This document shows, piece by piece, positions 1-7,469 of a stretch of 9,948 bases of DNA. The notes below the pieces were generated by a model, which did not search any database, was not told the DNA's origin, and saw only the letters and a program-made list of their open reading frames with translations. This stretch comes from Alphaproteobacteria bacterium (GTDB lineage Bacteria > Pseudomonadota > Alphaproteobacteria > SMXP01). Location: positions 1-9,948 of the forward strand of contig SMXP01000171.1 of the NCBI GenBank assembly GCA_004356335.1, given 5' to 3'. The position numbers were made by a program, and so were the translations under genes. How positions within the stretch are numbered: the first letter of the stretch is position 1; the number at the start of each line of letters is the position of its first letter.

Positions 1-1
1 C

Positions 2-499
2 CGGATTTTGCAGCAGCCGGGCGACGGCATTATGGTCGGCGACCTTAGTCTTGACGTGGTCGATTATGATGAGGCCGGTGCCGTGATTCTCCAAGGTCGC
101 GCCAAGCCGGGCGCGATGATTCGGGTTTATGTGGACAATCAATTAGTCGGCGAGACTTTCGCTAATGCAGAAGGCGGTTGGTCGATGATACCCGATCAAT
201 CGATTGTGCCTGGCGTTTACACCTTACGCATCGATCAATTGGATTCCCGAGGTAAGGTGCTGGCCCGAGTGGAGGCTCCTTTTGAGCGGGCCGAACCGGA
301 ATCAACCAAGCTAGTGGAGGGCCGAGTCATCGTTCAGCCCGGCAATAGTTTATGGCGCATTTCACGCCGGCTCTATGGCCGAGGAATTCTTTACACGGTG
401 ATCTATCAGGCCAACAAAGATAATATTCGGGATCCCGATCTGATATATCCGGGGCAAGTATTCGATACACCAGCCATACCTGAAGCGACGATTCAATAA
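2..499 (+). CDS. LysM-domain cell-wall protein with Ig-like domain, C-terminal part (5' partial)
   Basis: The frame is already open at the left edge, so this is taken as the 3' end of a longer gene; a TTG at 8 has no ribosome binding site and is probably internal. Counting from that TTG, residues about 13-95 form a beta-rich, glycine-punctuated segment resembling a bacterial Ig-like module (GRAKPGAMIRVYVDN, then GGWSM, then GVYTLRID). Residues about 105-157 are a LysM domain: it starts VQPGNSLWRISRRLYG and ends in the usual YPGQVF. LysM domains bind the glycan chains of peptidoglycan, so the protein is probably periplasmic or envelope-anchored. The N-terminus, including any signal peptide, is not visible. 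The stop TAA is at 497-499. LysM assignment is firm; the Ig-like call rests on pattern only. Confidence 0.85.
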   Translation, partial: RILQQPGDGIMVGDLSLDVVDYDEAGAVILQGRAKPGAMIRVYVDNQLVGETFANAEGGWSMIPDQSIVPGVYTLRIDQLDSRGKVLARVEAPFERAEPESTKLVEGRVIVQPGNSLWRISRRLYGRGILYTVIYQANKDNIRDPDLIYPGQVFDTPAIPEATIQ

Positions 500-502
500 G
501 GA
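498..502 (+). promoter_or_regulatory. Ribosome binding site AAGGA for the small ORF at 510
   Basis: AAGGA overlaps the LysM stop codon and sits 7 bases before an ATG at 510. The spacing is ideal, which suggests that translation did, or once did, resume directly after the LysM gene. Confidence 0.4.
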
Positions 503-509
503 ACTTCCG

Positions 510-569
510 ATGATGCTTATCTCGGGAATTGCCTCGCGGTTCAGGGATTCCGAGCGGGCAAATTCTTAA
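510..569 (+). CDS. Possible 19-residue peptide or remnant of a lost gene
   Basis: ATG at 510 (a second ATG follows directly) opens a 19-codon frame ending in TAA at 567-569. The peptide reads MMLISGIASRFRDSERANS. An AAGGA ribosome binding site overlaps the end of the upstream LysM gene at optimal spacing, which is better than most starts in this window. I do not recognise the peptide; it has no clear membrane segment. It may be a real small peptide, or the first codons of a former downstream gene cut short by a deletion or frameshift; the bases after the stop show no obvious continuation of coding. It could also be chance. Confidence 0.3.
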   Translation: MMLISGIASRFRDSERANS

Positions 570-657
570 CTAGCAAGTGAACTGAGTTCGTCACCCCCTG
601 GCTATCTACCGTCGGACCGTTTATTGAAAAAGGGGCACCGACAAGAGGATAAAGTTC

Positions 658-674
658 GGCCAAAAGAGATGGCC
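658..674 (+). promoter_or_regulatory. Small hairpin just upstream of the psd ribosome binding site
   Basis: GGCCA (658-662) and TGGCC (670-674) form a 5-bp stem with a 7-base loop, ending 7 bases before the psd GGAGGT. It could influence psd translation, but the stem is short and may be chance. The rest of 570-657 shows no convincing promoter or terminator to me. Confidence 0.2.
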
Positions 675-681
675 AGGCCGT

Positions 682-687
682 GGAGGT
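682..687 (+). promoter_or_regulatory. Ribosome binding site GGAGGT that decides the psd start
   Basis: GGAGGT lies 4 bases before the ATG at 692. An in-frame GTG at 680 overlaps this site and would leave itself without a binding site, so ATG 692 is the preferred start. Confidence 0.7.
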
Positions 688-691
688 AAAT

Positions 692-1384
692 ATGGATCCC
701 TTATCAGTGGTTATTCCCCGGATCCACAGCGAAGGATTTCGTTTCATCGTTATATTCGGCGTGGTTACCCTGGTTCTTTTCTTTATTTGGGAACCCTTAG
801 GCTGGCTGGGATTGGTCGCGACCGTATGGTGCCTATATTTCTTTCGTGATCCCGAGCGTTTTACGCCGATCGGTAACGGACTTGTCATTGCTCCGGCGGA
901 TGGCGTTGTATGCACAATTGGACTAGCCACCCCACCGCCCGAATTGGATTTTCCGGACGGTGAAATGATGCGGATCGGCATATTCATGAATGTTTTCAAT
1001 TGCCATGTGAATCGCATGCCGATAGACGGCAAAGTCATCAAAAGTGTCTACCATCCGGGTAAATTTCTCAATGCGTCGTTCGATAAGGCGAGTGAAGAGA
1101 ATGAACGGCAAGCCTTGGCTGTGGAGAGCCATGGCGGTCAACGGATCGGTGTGGTGCAAATTGCCGGTCTGGTGGCCAGGCGGATCGTTTGCCAGTGCCA
1201 GGAGGGCGATAAGGTGAATGCCGGCGAAAGATTTGGTATTATCCGTTTCGGCAGTCGTGTGGATGTTTATGTGGAGCCTACGGCGACTTTATTGGTTTCG
1301 CAAGGACAGACCATGACCGCAGGCGAGACCGTATTGGCCGATCTCACGTCCGATCAACCGCCGCGTCAGGCTCGAATGACATGA
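692..1384 (+). CDS. psd: Phosphatidylserine decarboxylase proenzyme
   Basis: This enzyme decarboxylates phosphatidylserine to phosphatidylethanolamine at the inner membrane. The 230-residue product is of the short Psd type. Residues about 16-50 hold two hydrophobic segments around a WEPLGWLG turn, followed by YFFRDPER. The conserved APADG (67-71), FMNVFNCHVNR (98-108) and YHPGKF blocks follow. The autocleavage site is RFGSR with Gly187-Ser188: in this family the chain breaks before the serine, which becomes the pyruvoyl group of the small alpha subunit. ATG 692 was chosen for its GGAGGT site; a GTG at 680 would add four residues. The stop overlaps the pssA start as ATGA (1381-1384), so the two genes are probably translationally coupled. 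All key family residues that I can place are present. Confidence 0.96.
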   Translation: MDPLSVVIPRIHSEGFRFIVIFGVVTLVLFFIWEPLGWLGLVATVWCLYFFRDPERFTPIGNGLVIAPADGVVCTIGLATPPPELDFPDGEMMRIGIFMNVFNCHVNRMPIDGKVIKSVYHPGKFLNASFDKASEENERQALAVESHGGQRIGVVQIAGLVARRIVCQCQEGDKVNAGERFGIIRFGSRVDVYVEPTATLLVSQGQTMTAGETVLADLTSDQPPRQARMT

Positions 1385-2220
1385 AGAGAACGCAAACAGA
1401 TCGCCGTGGTAAGCTACGAATACGGCGGCCGCTGCCTAAAATTCGTCCGTTGCCGGTGCGAAGCCTTGCTCCGAATATGCTGACTATCCTTGCTCTTTGC
1501 GCTGGATTGACGGCCATCAATTTTGCTCTCGGTGGGGACTTTCGAAGTGCCGTCATCGCCTTGACGGTAGCGGGTGTTCTTGATGGTTTGGATGGCCGTG
1601 TCGCCCGTTTGCTTGATGGTGCCACTCGGTTCGGCGCGGAGCTGGATTCACTCAGCGATTTTGCAAATTTCGGCGTCGCGCCCGTCATTGTGCTTTATCT
1701 TTGGTCGTTGAGCGACCTCGGCGGTTTCGGCTGGATTATTGTGCTGGCGTTTTGTATTTGCTGTGCCCTTCGCCTGGCCCGATTTAATGTAGCAATCGAA
1801 GATCCGGATCGCCCCGTCTGGCGCCAAAATTATTGTGCTGGTGTGCCGGCGCCGGCTGCGGCTGGGCTTTGTATCGCACCTTTCTTTTTGAGCTTCTTAG
1901 GGCTGGAGGGAATCCATGATTGGCCGTTCTTCTTGGCCCTATATACGCTTTTCATTTCGTTTCTGATGATCAGCCAGATACCGACTTTTTCCGGCAAGGG
2001 CTTGAAAGTTAAGCGCGAGCAGGTTTTGCCGGTATTGTTACTGGTCGCTCTATTTGCGTCTCTGTTGCTGATTTATCCATGGCAAACACTTGCAACATGT
2101 GCCGTGGTTTATTGGGGCTCCATTCCCGTTGCCGTGCGGTGGTATAACAAAGAACGAGCGCGCAACCTCCCTGTCGAGGCGGAAGTAACACCCGATGATA
2201 TGATGGATCGGGTTGATTAG
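1381..2220 (+). CDS. pssA: CDP-diacylglycerol--serine O-phosphatidyltransferase
   Basis: PssA condenses CDP-diacylglycerol with L-serine to give phosphatidylserine and CMP, the step before Psd. The 279-residue protein carries the complete CDP-alcohol phosphotransferase signature DGx2DGx2ARx8Gx3Dx3D at residues 68-93, with the metal-binding aspartates Asp68, Asp71, Asp89 and Asp93. The first 28 residues are strongly basic (MKRTQTDRRGKLRIRR and onward), then several membrane helices begin around residue 32 and continue to about residue 255. This suits the integral-membrane type II enzymes. ATG 1381 overlaps the psd stop by four bases and has only a weak upstream AGG, so translation probably depends on coupling to psd. 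The stop codon TAG (2218-2220) coincides with the first bases of an intergenic repeat. Confidence 0.96.
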   Translation: MKRTQTDRRGKLRIRRPLPKIRPLPVRSLAPNMLTILALCAGLTAINFALGGDFRSAVIALTVAGVLDGLDGRVARLLDGATRFGAELDSLSDFANFGVAPVIVLYLWSLSDLGGFGWIIVLAFCICCALRLARFNVAIEDPDRPVWRQNYCAGVPAPAAAGLCIAPFFLSFLGLEGIHDWPFFLALYTLFISFLMISQIPTFSGKGLKVKREQVLPVLLLVALFASLLLIYPWQTLATCAVVYWGSIPVAVRWYNKERARNLPVEAEVTPDDMMDRVD

Positions 2221-2314
2221 AGCGCATTCAGGAAAAGTGGCTACCGGTTTTCCGTCCGAATGCGCGACAAAACAAAGACTTAGACTACGTTAGGGATTCT
2301 ATCTTTCCTGAATG
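2218..2314 (+). repeat. Intergenic paired-hairpin repeat, copy 1
   Basis: Bases 2218-2306 match 9835-9923 without gaps, with 6 differences in 89. The element starts in the pssA stop codon. Its first hairpin pairs GCGCATTC (2222-2229) with GAATGCGC (2258-2265) and GGAAAA (2231-2236) with TTTTCC (2248-2253) inside it. After base 2306 the two copies diverge. Here the end (TTTCCTGAATG, 2304-2314) is an exact 11-base inverted copy of CATTCAGGAAA (2225-2235) at the element's start, so a long stem over the whole element is possible. It lies between convergent pssA and the RND gene and could work as a two-way transcript end or mRNA stabiliser, although no T run marks a classic terminator. The style resembles short non-coding repeats known from alphaproteobacterial genomes. 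Confidence 0.85.
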
Positions 2315-2327
2315 GGCACTAAGTCGC

Positions 2328-5300
2328 TCATTCGGCAGGTTGGGTCGCTTTTGATGGGCCCGAAGAAACCGTCTTGCTGCCGTCTTTACCGGCATATTCC
2401 GCCCAAATTATCTTGAGATGCTGAGGCAGGATCAGCAAACTGGGCGTTAGCACAAGGGTAATTAACGTCGAAAAAGCCAGACCGAAGATCACAGCCGTAG
2501 CCAAAGGCACCCACATCAAAGATCCCGGATCGCCGGTGGAAATTTGCCGGGTGAAAAAGTTGAGATTGACCTGCAAAGCCATCGGCAACAGGCCACAAAT
2601 AGTCGTAATGGTCGTCAACAAGACCGGACGTAGTCGTTGCGCTACGGTACGAAGAACGGCATCGTAAATTTCATGGCCACTTCGTTGAAGTCTTTGGTAC
2701 GTGTCAATCAAGACAATGTTGTTGTTGACCACTATCCCGGCCAAGGCCACCAGACCGGTTCCCGTCATCAAGATGCTGAAGTTCTGTCCCGTTATCATGA
2801 CCGCGAGCAAGACGCCAACCGACGATAAGACGACCGCCGATAAGGTGAGCAATACGTGATAAAAATTGTTGAATTGAGTCAATAAAATGATCGCCATGAT
2901 GCATAAAGCGGCAAGCATGGCCCAGCCCAGAAACGCGGCCGCGGCGGCACCTTCTTCATCGGCACCGCGGAATCGATAGTGTACGCGTGGATCTATATTG
3001 GCTTGCTGCAGCCATTCTTCAAGTTCCGCCACCTTGTCGCTTGTCAGAACACCTTCAGCGGTGTTGGCCCGAATAGTGATGACCCGGCGTCCATCCAACC
3101 GTTCCAGTTTGTTGACCTGCGCCTGCGGCGTGCGCGTCACGAAATTGCTGATGGGCACGAGACCCTGGTTCGTTTGAATCTTGAGAAAGTCGAGTTGGTT
3201 GATATTGCGATCCGCATAGGGGTAGCGGACCCGGATCTCCACCTCGTCTTCCGCATCGTCAGGTCGATACTCGCTCAGCAAGATTCCATTCGTGACCAAT
3301 TGAACCATCGTCCCCACTTGGGCAACGTCCGCACCGAACCTGCCCGCTTGTTCGCGGTCGATCGTCAGTTTCCATTCAATGCCGGGAAGCGATCTGCTGT
3401 CTTCAATTTCAATAAGACCTTCCATGCCATCGACAAACTGCCGGACCCGGGCGGCTTCAAGCAACACCAGGTCGCCGAAATCCGATGATAATTCCAGCTG
3501 CACGTCTTTGCCGACCGGCGGGCCCATCTGTTCGAGCTTGAGTTCAATCCGCAGACCGGGGAATGTAGAGACGGCCTGCCGAATATCGCGCACGATTGAT
3601 TGGGCGTCGCGGCGTTCCTGCCAATCATAGAATTCGATTTGAATCTGTCCGATCGTATCGTCAGGCGGAGGGCTTCTGGGGCCGGCGATCGTTTCCGACG
3701 TGGTGCCGGTAAATGTATAAAGACTTCGAATTCCTTCAATGTCCAACAACGAGTTCTCGACCTCTACAACAAGATCCAAAGCTTCTTTTTTCGAAAGATT
3801 GCCCCGCGCGCCCACATAGACGGCAATATATACCGGATCTCCATCCGGCATAAACTGGAGCCCGGGCCCGGCCACCCAATAAGTGCCGCCAATGCTTACG
3901 ACCAATAGGACCGAAAGTCCCAGCACCATCAAGGGGCGTTGCAGCGCATGTTCGATCAGCTTGATATACTTGCCGGTCCAGCCGGAAAGGTCGGCCAATT
4001 TCCCGGATTGACCCGCGGCTAATGATGTTAGCGTGTCGGATTTTTCTTTATGGGGCTGTCCGATATGGGCCCCTATCACGGGTAGAAAGAACAGAGCTAC
4101 AATCAAGGATGCGCTCAGCACAAAGATTAACGTGATCGGCATCAAAGCCATAAATTTTCCGGTCACACCCGGCCATGCCAACATGGGTGTGAAGGCGGCA
4201 AGAGTCGTCAAGGTTGACGTTACAATTGGCCAGAACATTCGTTTTGCGGCAAGGCCATAGGCCTGTTCTCTGGGATGCCCTTCGGACATCTTTCGATCGG
4301 CGTACTCGACAACGATAATGGCGCCATCGACCAACATGCCGACCGCCAATACCATGCTGAACATGACCATCATGTTGAGTGTGAAACCGAGAGCGTAAAG
4401 ATTTGCGAAAGCCATCAGGAAAGAAATCGGTATGGCCATTCCGACCATCAATCCCGGGCGCAATCCCAATGCGGCGACAACGACGATCATAACAAAGAAG
4501 ATAGCCGTCAGCACCGACGCCTGCAACCGGCCTAGCATGTTCACGATGTGCTCGGACATATCGAGCGCATAATTTACGTGAATACCTTCGGGCCAATAGC
4601 GGCTCTCCTCGTCAACGATCTCACGCACCGCCGCACTGGTTTCGATAACGTTTGCGCCGAGCCGCTTGATGATTTGAATGACGATGGCCGGTCTGCCGTT
4701 GAACCGGGCATATCCTTCAGGGTCCTTGAATGTTCGTCTTACATCGGCAAGATCGGATAAGGTTACGACGCTGTCGCCGGATACTTTGATCGGTATGTCG
4801 TAGACGTCCGATGCGGTTTCGACGAGCCCGGGAACCTTCACCGCGAAGCGCCCTCGACCCGTATCTAACGTCCCTGCCGCGATCAATTTGTTGTTCATGG
4901 TCACAGCGGTCACCAGCTCTTGATAGGTGACGTTGTAAGCCTCCAATTTCGTCGGATCGATAATGATTTCGAGCAGCTCTTCTCGATGCCCGGTAAGCTT
5001 GGCCTCCAAAACGTTGGGCAGAGCTTCAATCTTGTCTTGCAGTTTGCGCGCGTTTTCGTAGAGCTTTCGTTCAGGCACATTGCCCGACAACGAAACCGCT
5101 AGAATGGGAAACAGGGCCGTATTCATTTCACTGACGAGCGGTTCCTTTGTGTCTTCGGGCAGGTCCGGTCGGGCAATGTCGACCTGTTCGCGTACGTCGA
5201 TGAGGGCCTGGTTCTGGTCGAAGTCCACGTCAAATTCGAGGGCAAGATAAGCAAGTCCTTCGCGCGCTCCGGCGTTGAGTCGCTTAATGCCTTCAATGGA

Positions 5301-5519
5301 TTGGACCCGCTTTTCTATAGGCTTAATCAAAAGCCGTTCCGCGTCCTCCGGCGAAATGCCCGGATGGGAAATGGTGACCAGCACCATAGGAATGGGAATA
5401 TCGGGATCGACCTCTTTGGGTATCGCTAGGTAGCTCAGCAAGCCGGCAAAGACCGCGACCATCATAAAGGTCATAACCGTGCGGGATCGTGCCATGACCG
5501 CATCAATCAGTGAGGTCAT
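2328..5519 (-). CDS. RND-family efflux pump, inner-membrane permease subunit
   Basis: This 1063-residue protein has the RND layout. One membrane helix (about 13-31) is followed by a large periplasmic region (32-335), five helices (336-485), another helix (530-548), a second periplasmic region (549-860) and five helices (863-1035). It resembles AcrB-type proton-driven pumps, which extrude drugs or hydrophobic compounds through a tripartite channel. N-terminal IPKEVDPDIPIP and SHPGISPEDAE match the family. Aligned by eye with AcrB, the relay residues Asp407, Arg971 and Thr978 are present as Asp398, Arg962 and Thr969. The partner of Asp408 is Gly399 and of Lys940 is Asn932. Start ATG 5519 overlaps the adaptor stop (ATGA), with GGAG at 5528-5531 eight bases upstream. 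The substrate cannot be told from sequence. Confidence 0.93.
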   Translation of the reverse strand: MTSLIDAVMARSRTVMTFMMVAVFAGLLSYLAIPKEVDPDIPIPMVLVTISHPGISPEDAERLLIKPIEKRVQSIEGIKRLNAGAREGLAYLALEFDVDFDQNQALIDVREQVDIARPDLPEDTKEPLVSEMNTALFPILAVSLSGNVPERKLYENARKLQDKIEALPNVLEAKLTGHREELLEIIIDPTKLEAYNVTYQELVTAVTMNNKLIAAGTLDTGRGRFAVKVPGLVETASDVYDIPIKVSGDSVVTLSDLADVRRTFKDPEGYARFNGRPAIVIQIIKRLGANVIETSAAVREIVDEESRYWPEGIHVNYALDMSEHIVNMLGRLQASVLTAIFFVMIVVVAALGLRPGLMVGMAIPISFLMAFANLYALGFTLNMMVMFSMVLAVGMLVDGAIIVVEYADRKMSEGHPREQAYGLAAKRMFWPIVTSTLTTLAAFTPMLAWPGVTGKFMALMPITLIFVLSASLIVALFFLPVIGAHIGQPHKEKSDTLTSLAAGQSGKLADLSGWTGKYIKLIEHALQRPLMVLGLSVLLVVSIGGTYWVAGPGLQFMPDGDPVYIAVYVGARGNLSKKEALDLVVEVENSLLDIEGIRSLYTFTGTTSETIAGPRSPPPDDTIGQIQIEFYDWQERRDAQSIVRDIRQAVSTFPGLRIELKLEQMGPPVGKDVQLELSSDFGDLVLLEAARVRQFVDGMEGLIEIEDSRSLPGIEWKLTIDREQAGRFGADVAQVGTMVQLVTNGILLSEYRPDDAEDEVEIRVRYPYADRNINQLDFLKIQTNQGLVPISNFVTRTPQAQVNKLERLDGRRVITIRANTAEGVLTSDKVAELEEWLQQANIDPRVHYRFRGADEEGAAAAAFLGWAMLAALCIMAIILLTQFNNFYHVLLTLSAVVLSSVGVLLAVMITGQNFSILMTGTGLVALAGIVVNNNIVLIDTYQRLQRSGHEIYDAVLRTVAQRLRPVLLTTITTICGLLPMALQVNLNFFTRQISTGDPGSLMWVPLATAVIFGLAFSTLITLVLTPSLLILPQHLKIIWAEYAGKDGSKTVSSGPSKATQPAE

Positions 5520-6655
5520 GATTGGGTCTCCGCATCTTCATATTGCACGGTGACTTTTTGTCCGCGGGACACGTATTCCTGACCTACGGTGATGATAGTG
5601 AGTCGGTTCGGTAGGCCGGAAAGCCATACACCGTCTGTCTGGTCGTCGATAATATTTACCGGAAGGAAATAAACGATTTTATTTTCGTCCACGGCGCGCA
5701 CGCCGATCTGACCTTGATCGTTTAACACCAAAACAGCGGGGGAAACTTTATGTGCTCTAACCGGTTCAAGAGGAATTTTGATTTTAGCGGTTACACCGAC
5801 TCTCAAGGTCCGGTCCGAGTTGGGCACTTCGAGTTCGACGCGAAACGTTCTGGTCGTTTCGTTCGCGCGTTTGCTGATAAATCGCACCTTACCTTCAATG
5901 ACCTCGCCGGTGACCAATTCGGCACTCCCTTGCGCACCTATATTGAGCCGGTTGACATCGGCTTCCGACACGTGGCCGACCACAAGGAACGGCTGTTCGT
6001 CGAACAAGGTGGCGCAAGAATCTCCGACCCGCATATAGTCGCCCACTTCGACCTCCCGATCCTCCAAGATACCGTCAAACGGCGCTCGGATTTTCGTTCG
6101 CTCGATGTCGAGCTCAATTTGTTTAAGCGCGGTGAGGGCGGCATCATAGGCGGCAAGCGCGCCGGCTTCCTCCGTTTCCGAGCGATGCCCCTTTTGACGT
6201 AATTGACGGGCCGCTTCGTGTTCCAGCAAGCGTTGATGCACCGTCGATTCGGCTTCCGTCTTTTGTGCATCGCGCGCATTGATAGACAATTCGCAGATCA
6301 CATCGGCCACGGATACGCGGCTTCCCTCATCTGCCGGGACAGCGATAACGGTTCCCGATGTCTCAGCCTTTATTGTCACCGTCCGCGACGCCTCGGTTCG
6401 CCCACGAATGATGATTTTGTTGACGTAGGATTGCGCGAAACTTATCGTGGCCCGAATGGCTACTGTTCTTTCCTGTTCGATTTCCAAAGTTGCGCCGCGA
6501 CTCTTGGCGTCATCGTCAAACAGCTCTCCGGACAAGATCCAAAGTGCAACAATGGCGGCGATGCCGATGGCCCAGGCAAAGGAAGTGTTCATCTCCAGGC
6601 GCTTTATCGGAAAAATTCCCAAGAGTTGACGCAATTTCGGCAGGATCGTGTTCAT
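5516..6655 (-). CDS. RND efflux periplasmic adaptor subunit (HlyD/membrane fusion family)
   Basis: The adaptor bridges the RND pump to an outer-membrane channel. The 379-residue protein has an N-terminal membrane anchor (about 26-43) with no lipobox cysteine. A first lipoyl half-motif follows (about 95-123, SGTVIAVPADEGSRVSV). Residues about 125-187 form a short, charged, alanine-rich helical hairpin. The second lipoyl half (189-218) reads IRAPFDGILEDREVEVGDYM, and a beta-barrel region (about 223-300) precedes a membrane-proximal C-terminus. The hairpin is short for the family. Start ATG 6655 lies 15 bases after the padR stop; AGGAG overlapping that stop (6668-6672) is the likely ribosome site. 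An ATG at 6592, just before the membrane segment, is an alternative. The stop overlaps the pump start by four bases, so adaptor and pump are probably coupled. No TolC-like gene follows, so the channel must come from elsewhere. Confidence 0.93.
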   Translation of the reverse strand: MNTILPKLRQLLGIFPIKRLEMNTSFAWAIGIAAIVALWILSGELFDDDAKSRGATLEIEQERTVAIRATISFAQSYVNKIIIRGRTEASRTVTIKAETSGTVIAVPADEGSRVSVADVICELSINARDAQKTEAESTVHQRLLEHEAARQLRQKGHRSETEEAGALAAYDAALTALKQIELDIERTKIRAPFDGILEDREVEVGDYMRVGDSCATLFDEQPFLVVGHVSEADVNRLNIGAQGSAELVTGEVIEGKVRFISKRANETTRTFRVELEVPNSDRTLRVGVTAKIKIPLEPVRAHKVSPAVLVLNDQGQIGVRAVDENKIVYFLPVNIIDDQTDGVWLSGLPNRLTIITVGQEYVSRGQKVTVQYEDAETQS

Positions 6656-6670
6656 GTCCCGACAGTTCTC

Positions 6671-7228
6671 CTATTGGGCATTTTGGAGTTGGCCCACGGA
6701 ATCCTCCTGCTCGAGCATGGTTCGATTGTTTTCCAGATACTCGATGGCAGCGTGGTAAAGCGCTTGCCCGAAACCGCTGACGAACCGGGCGCCATCGGTC
6801 TTGGCGTGCGCCTGCCGATCCTCGATCACGCGCGCTTTGTCCTTAATGAGCGCAAGTTGCCGGTCGATTAGCCGGGCCATGTGACCCGGCGGCAAAAGTT
6901 CGGCAAAGAGGCTGAAAAACAAGAATTCTGAACGGAATTTATCCTCGGCAGGTTGTCCCAGCAGCGCTTCCTTGAAACGGGTGCGTCCCCTATCAGTCAG
7001 CGTGTAGACCTTCTTGTCCGGTCGTCCCTTTTGCCGTTCGTCTCGAAAAGACAACAATCCTTCCTCCGTAAGGCGCGTTAGGGCGGGATAGATGGAGCCG
7101 TAACTGGCCTCCAAAAAATGTCCGAAAGGACCCTCCTCGAACATTTTCTTGATTTCATAGCCCGTGCTGTCGCCCCGGTGGAGCACGCCCAGGCAAAGTG
7201 TTCGAACATCCAACATGTCTTTTGCCAT
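6671..7228 (-). CDS. PadR-family transcriptional regulator
   Basis: The 185-residue protein has a PadR winged helix at about residues 8-90: LGVLHRGDSTGYEIKKMF, then SYGSIYPALTRLTEEGLL, then a basic wing with GRPDKKVYTLTDRGR. A C-terminal helical dimerisation region follows (about 95-170), of the Vir_act_alpha_C type. PadR proteins usually repress their own operon and a nearby transporter, and release DNA when a ligand, often a pump substrate, binds between the domains. Here it is the first gene of an operon with an adaptor and RND pump on the same strand, with a 15-base gap to the adaptor. A TATAAT box and AT-rich palindrome lie 75-110 bases upstream of the start. ATG 7228 has only a weak AAAAG in front; the ATG four codons later is possible. 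Confidence 0.93.
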   Translation of the reverse strand: MAKDMLDVRTLCLGVLHRGDSTGYEIKKMFEEGPFGHFLEASYGSIYPALTRLTEEGLLSFRDERQKGRPDKKVYTLTDRGRTRFKEALLGQPAEDKFRSEFLFFSLFAELLPPGHMARLIDRQLALIKDKARVIEDRQAHAKTDGARFVSGFGQALYHAAIEYLENNRTMLEQEDSVGQLQNAQ

Positions 7229-7303
7229 CTTTTGATCTTGGCCGCGAAAACCGGCGACCCGGGTTTAAGTAACCTTACCCGTCCAAGCCCATATATTAGA
7301 CTG

Positions 7304-7309
7304 ATTATA
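7304..7309 (-). promoter_or_regulatory. Likely -10 box (TATAAT) of the padR-efflux operon
   Basis: Read on the minus strand this is a perfect TATAAT about 75 bases before the padR start. The hexamer 17 bases upstream, CTAAGA at 7327-7332, is a poor -35 match and lies within the palindrome described separately, consistent with regulator control. A better -35 (TTGTCA, 7338-7343) is too far from this box. Confidence 0.45.
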
Positions 7310-7321
7310 TTTTCCTGATAT

Positions 7322-7338
7322 ATATATCTTAGATATAT
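7322..7338. promoter_or_regulatory. Perfect 17-bp AT-rich palindrome, candidate PadR operator
   Basis: ATATATCT-T-AGATATAT has two exact 8-base arms around one central base. It covers the -35 position of the proposed padR promoter, where a repressor would block RNA polymerase. PadR-family operators are commonly short AT-rich inverted repeats near their own promoter. PadR binding here is an inference from position and shape. Confidence 0.55.
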
Positions 7339-7406
7339 GACAATTTGCGCGCCTGGTGTCAAGGTGTTGCCATCAAAAACGCCCAGACGACAAGCGCCGT
7401 GAGGGC

Positions 7407-7448
7407 CTAGAGCCCATTCACAGAAAGTGTGCGGGGTTTTTGGGTCTT
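7407..7448 (+). repeat. Decayed partial copy of the paired-hairpin repeat
   Basis: From 7408 the sequence aligns without gaps with the first 41 bases of the full copies, matching at about 28 of 41 positions. Conserved parts are TAGAGC, the CATTCA block, GAAAGTG and the TTTT run. The second arm of the main hairpin (GAATGCGC) is lost. It lies between the small gene at 7470-7763 and the padR promoter. It could be an old remnant; chance similarity is less likely given the order of shared blocks, but is not excluded. Confidence 0.4.
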
Positions 7449-7469
7449 ACGGGTGTCGGCGCGCGGATG

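Noticed and set aside
8..499. LysM protein as a complete gene starting at TTG 8
   Set aside because: The frame is open to the window edge, the TTG lacks a ribosome site, and no signal peptide is present, so a truncated view of a longer gene is more likely.
541..1041. 166-codon minus-strand ORF opposite psd
   Set aside because: It lies opposite the confidently identified psd and shows no recognisable domain; it is the reverse shadow of that coding frame.
2266..2327. Classic rho-independent terminator between pssA and the RND gene
   Set aside because: The hairpins belong to the repeat and no T run follows a stem on either strand, so a terminator label is not justified, although the repeat may still end transcripts.
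2979..3488. 169-codon plus-strand ORF inside the RND pump gene
   Set aside because: It is antisense to a full-length RND gene with continuous family motifs and has no domain of its own. The same holds for other plus-strand frames in 2637-5102.
6203..6871. 222-codon plus-strand ORF opposite the adaptor and padR genes
   Set aside because: It spans the junction of two well-supported minus-strand genes, has no ribosome site or recognisable motif, and fits a shadow frame.
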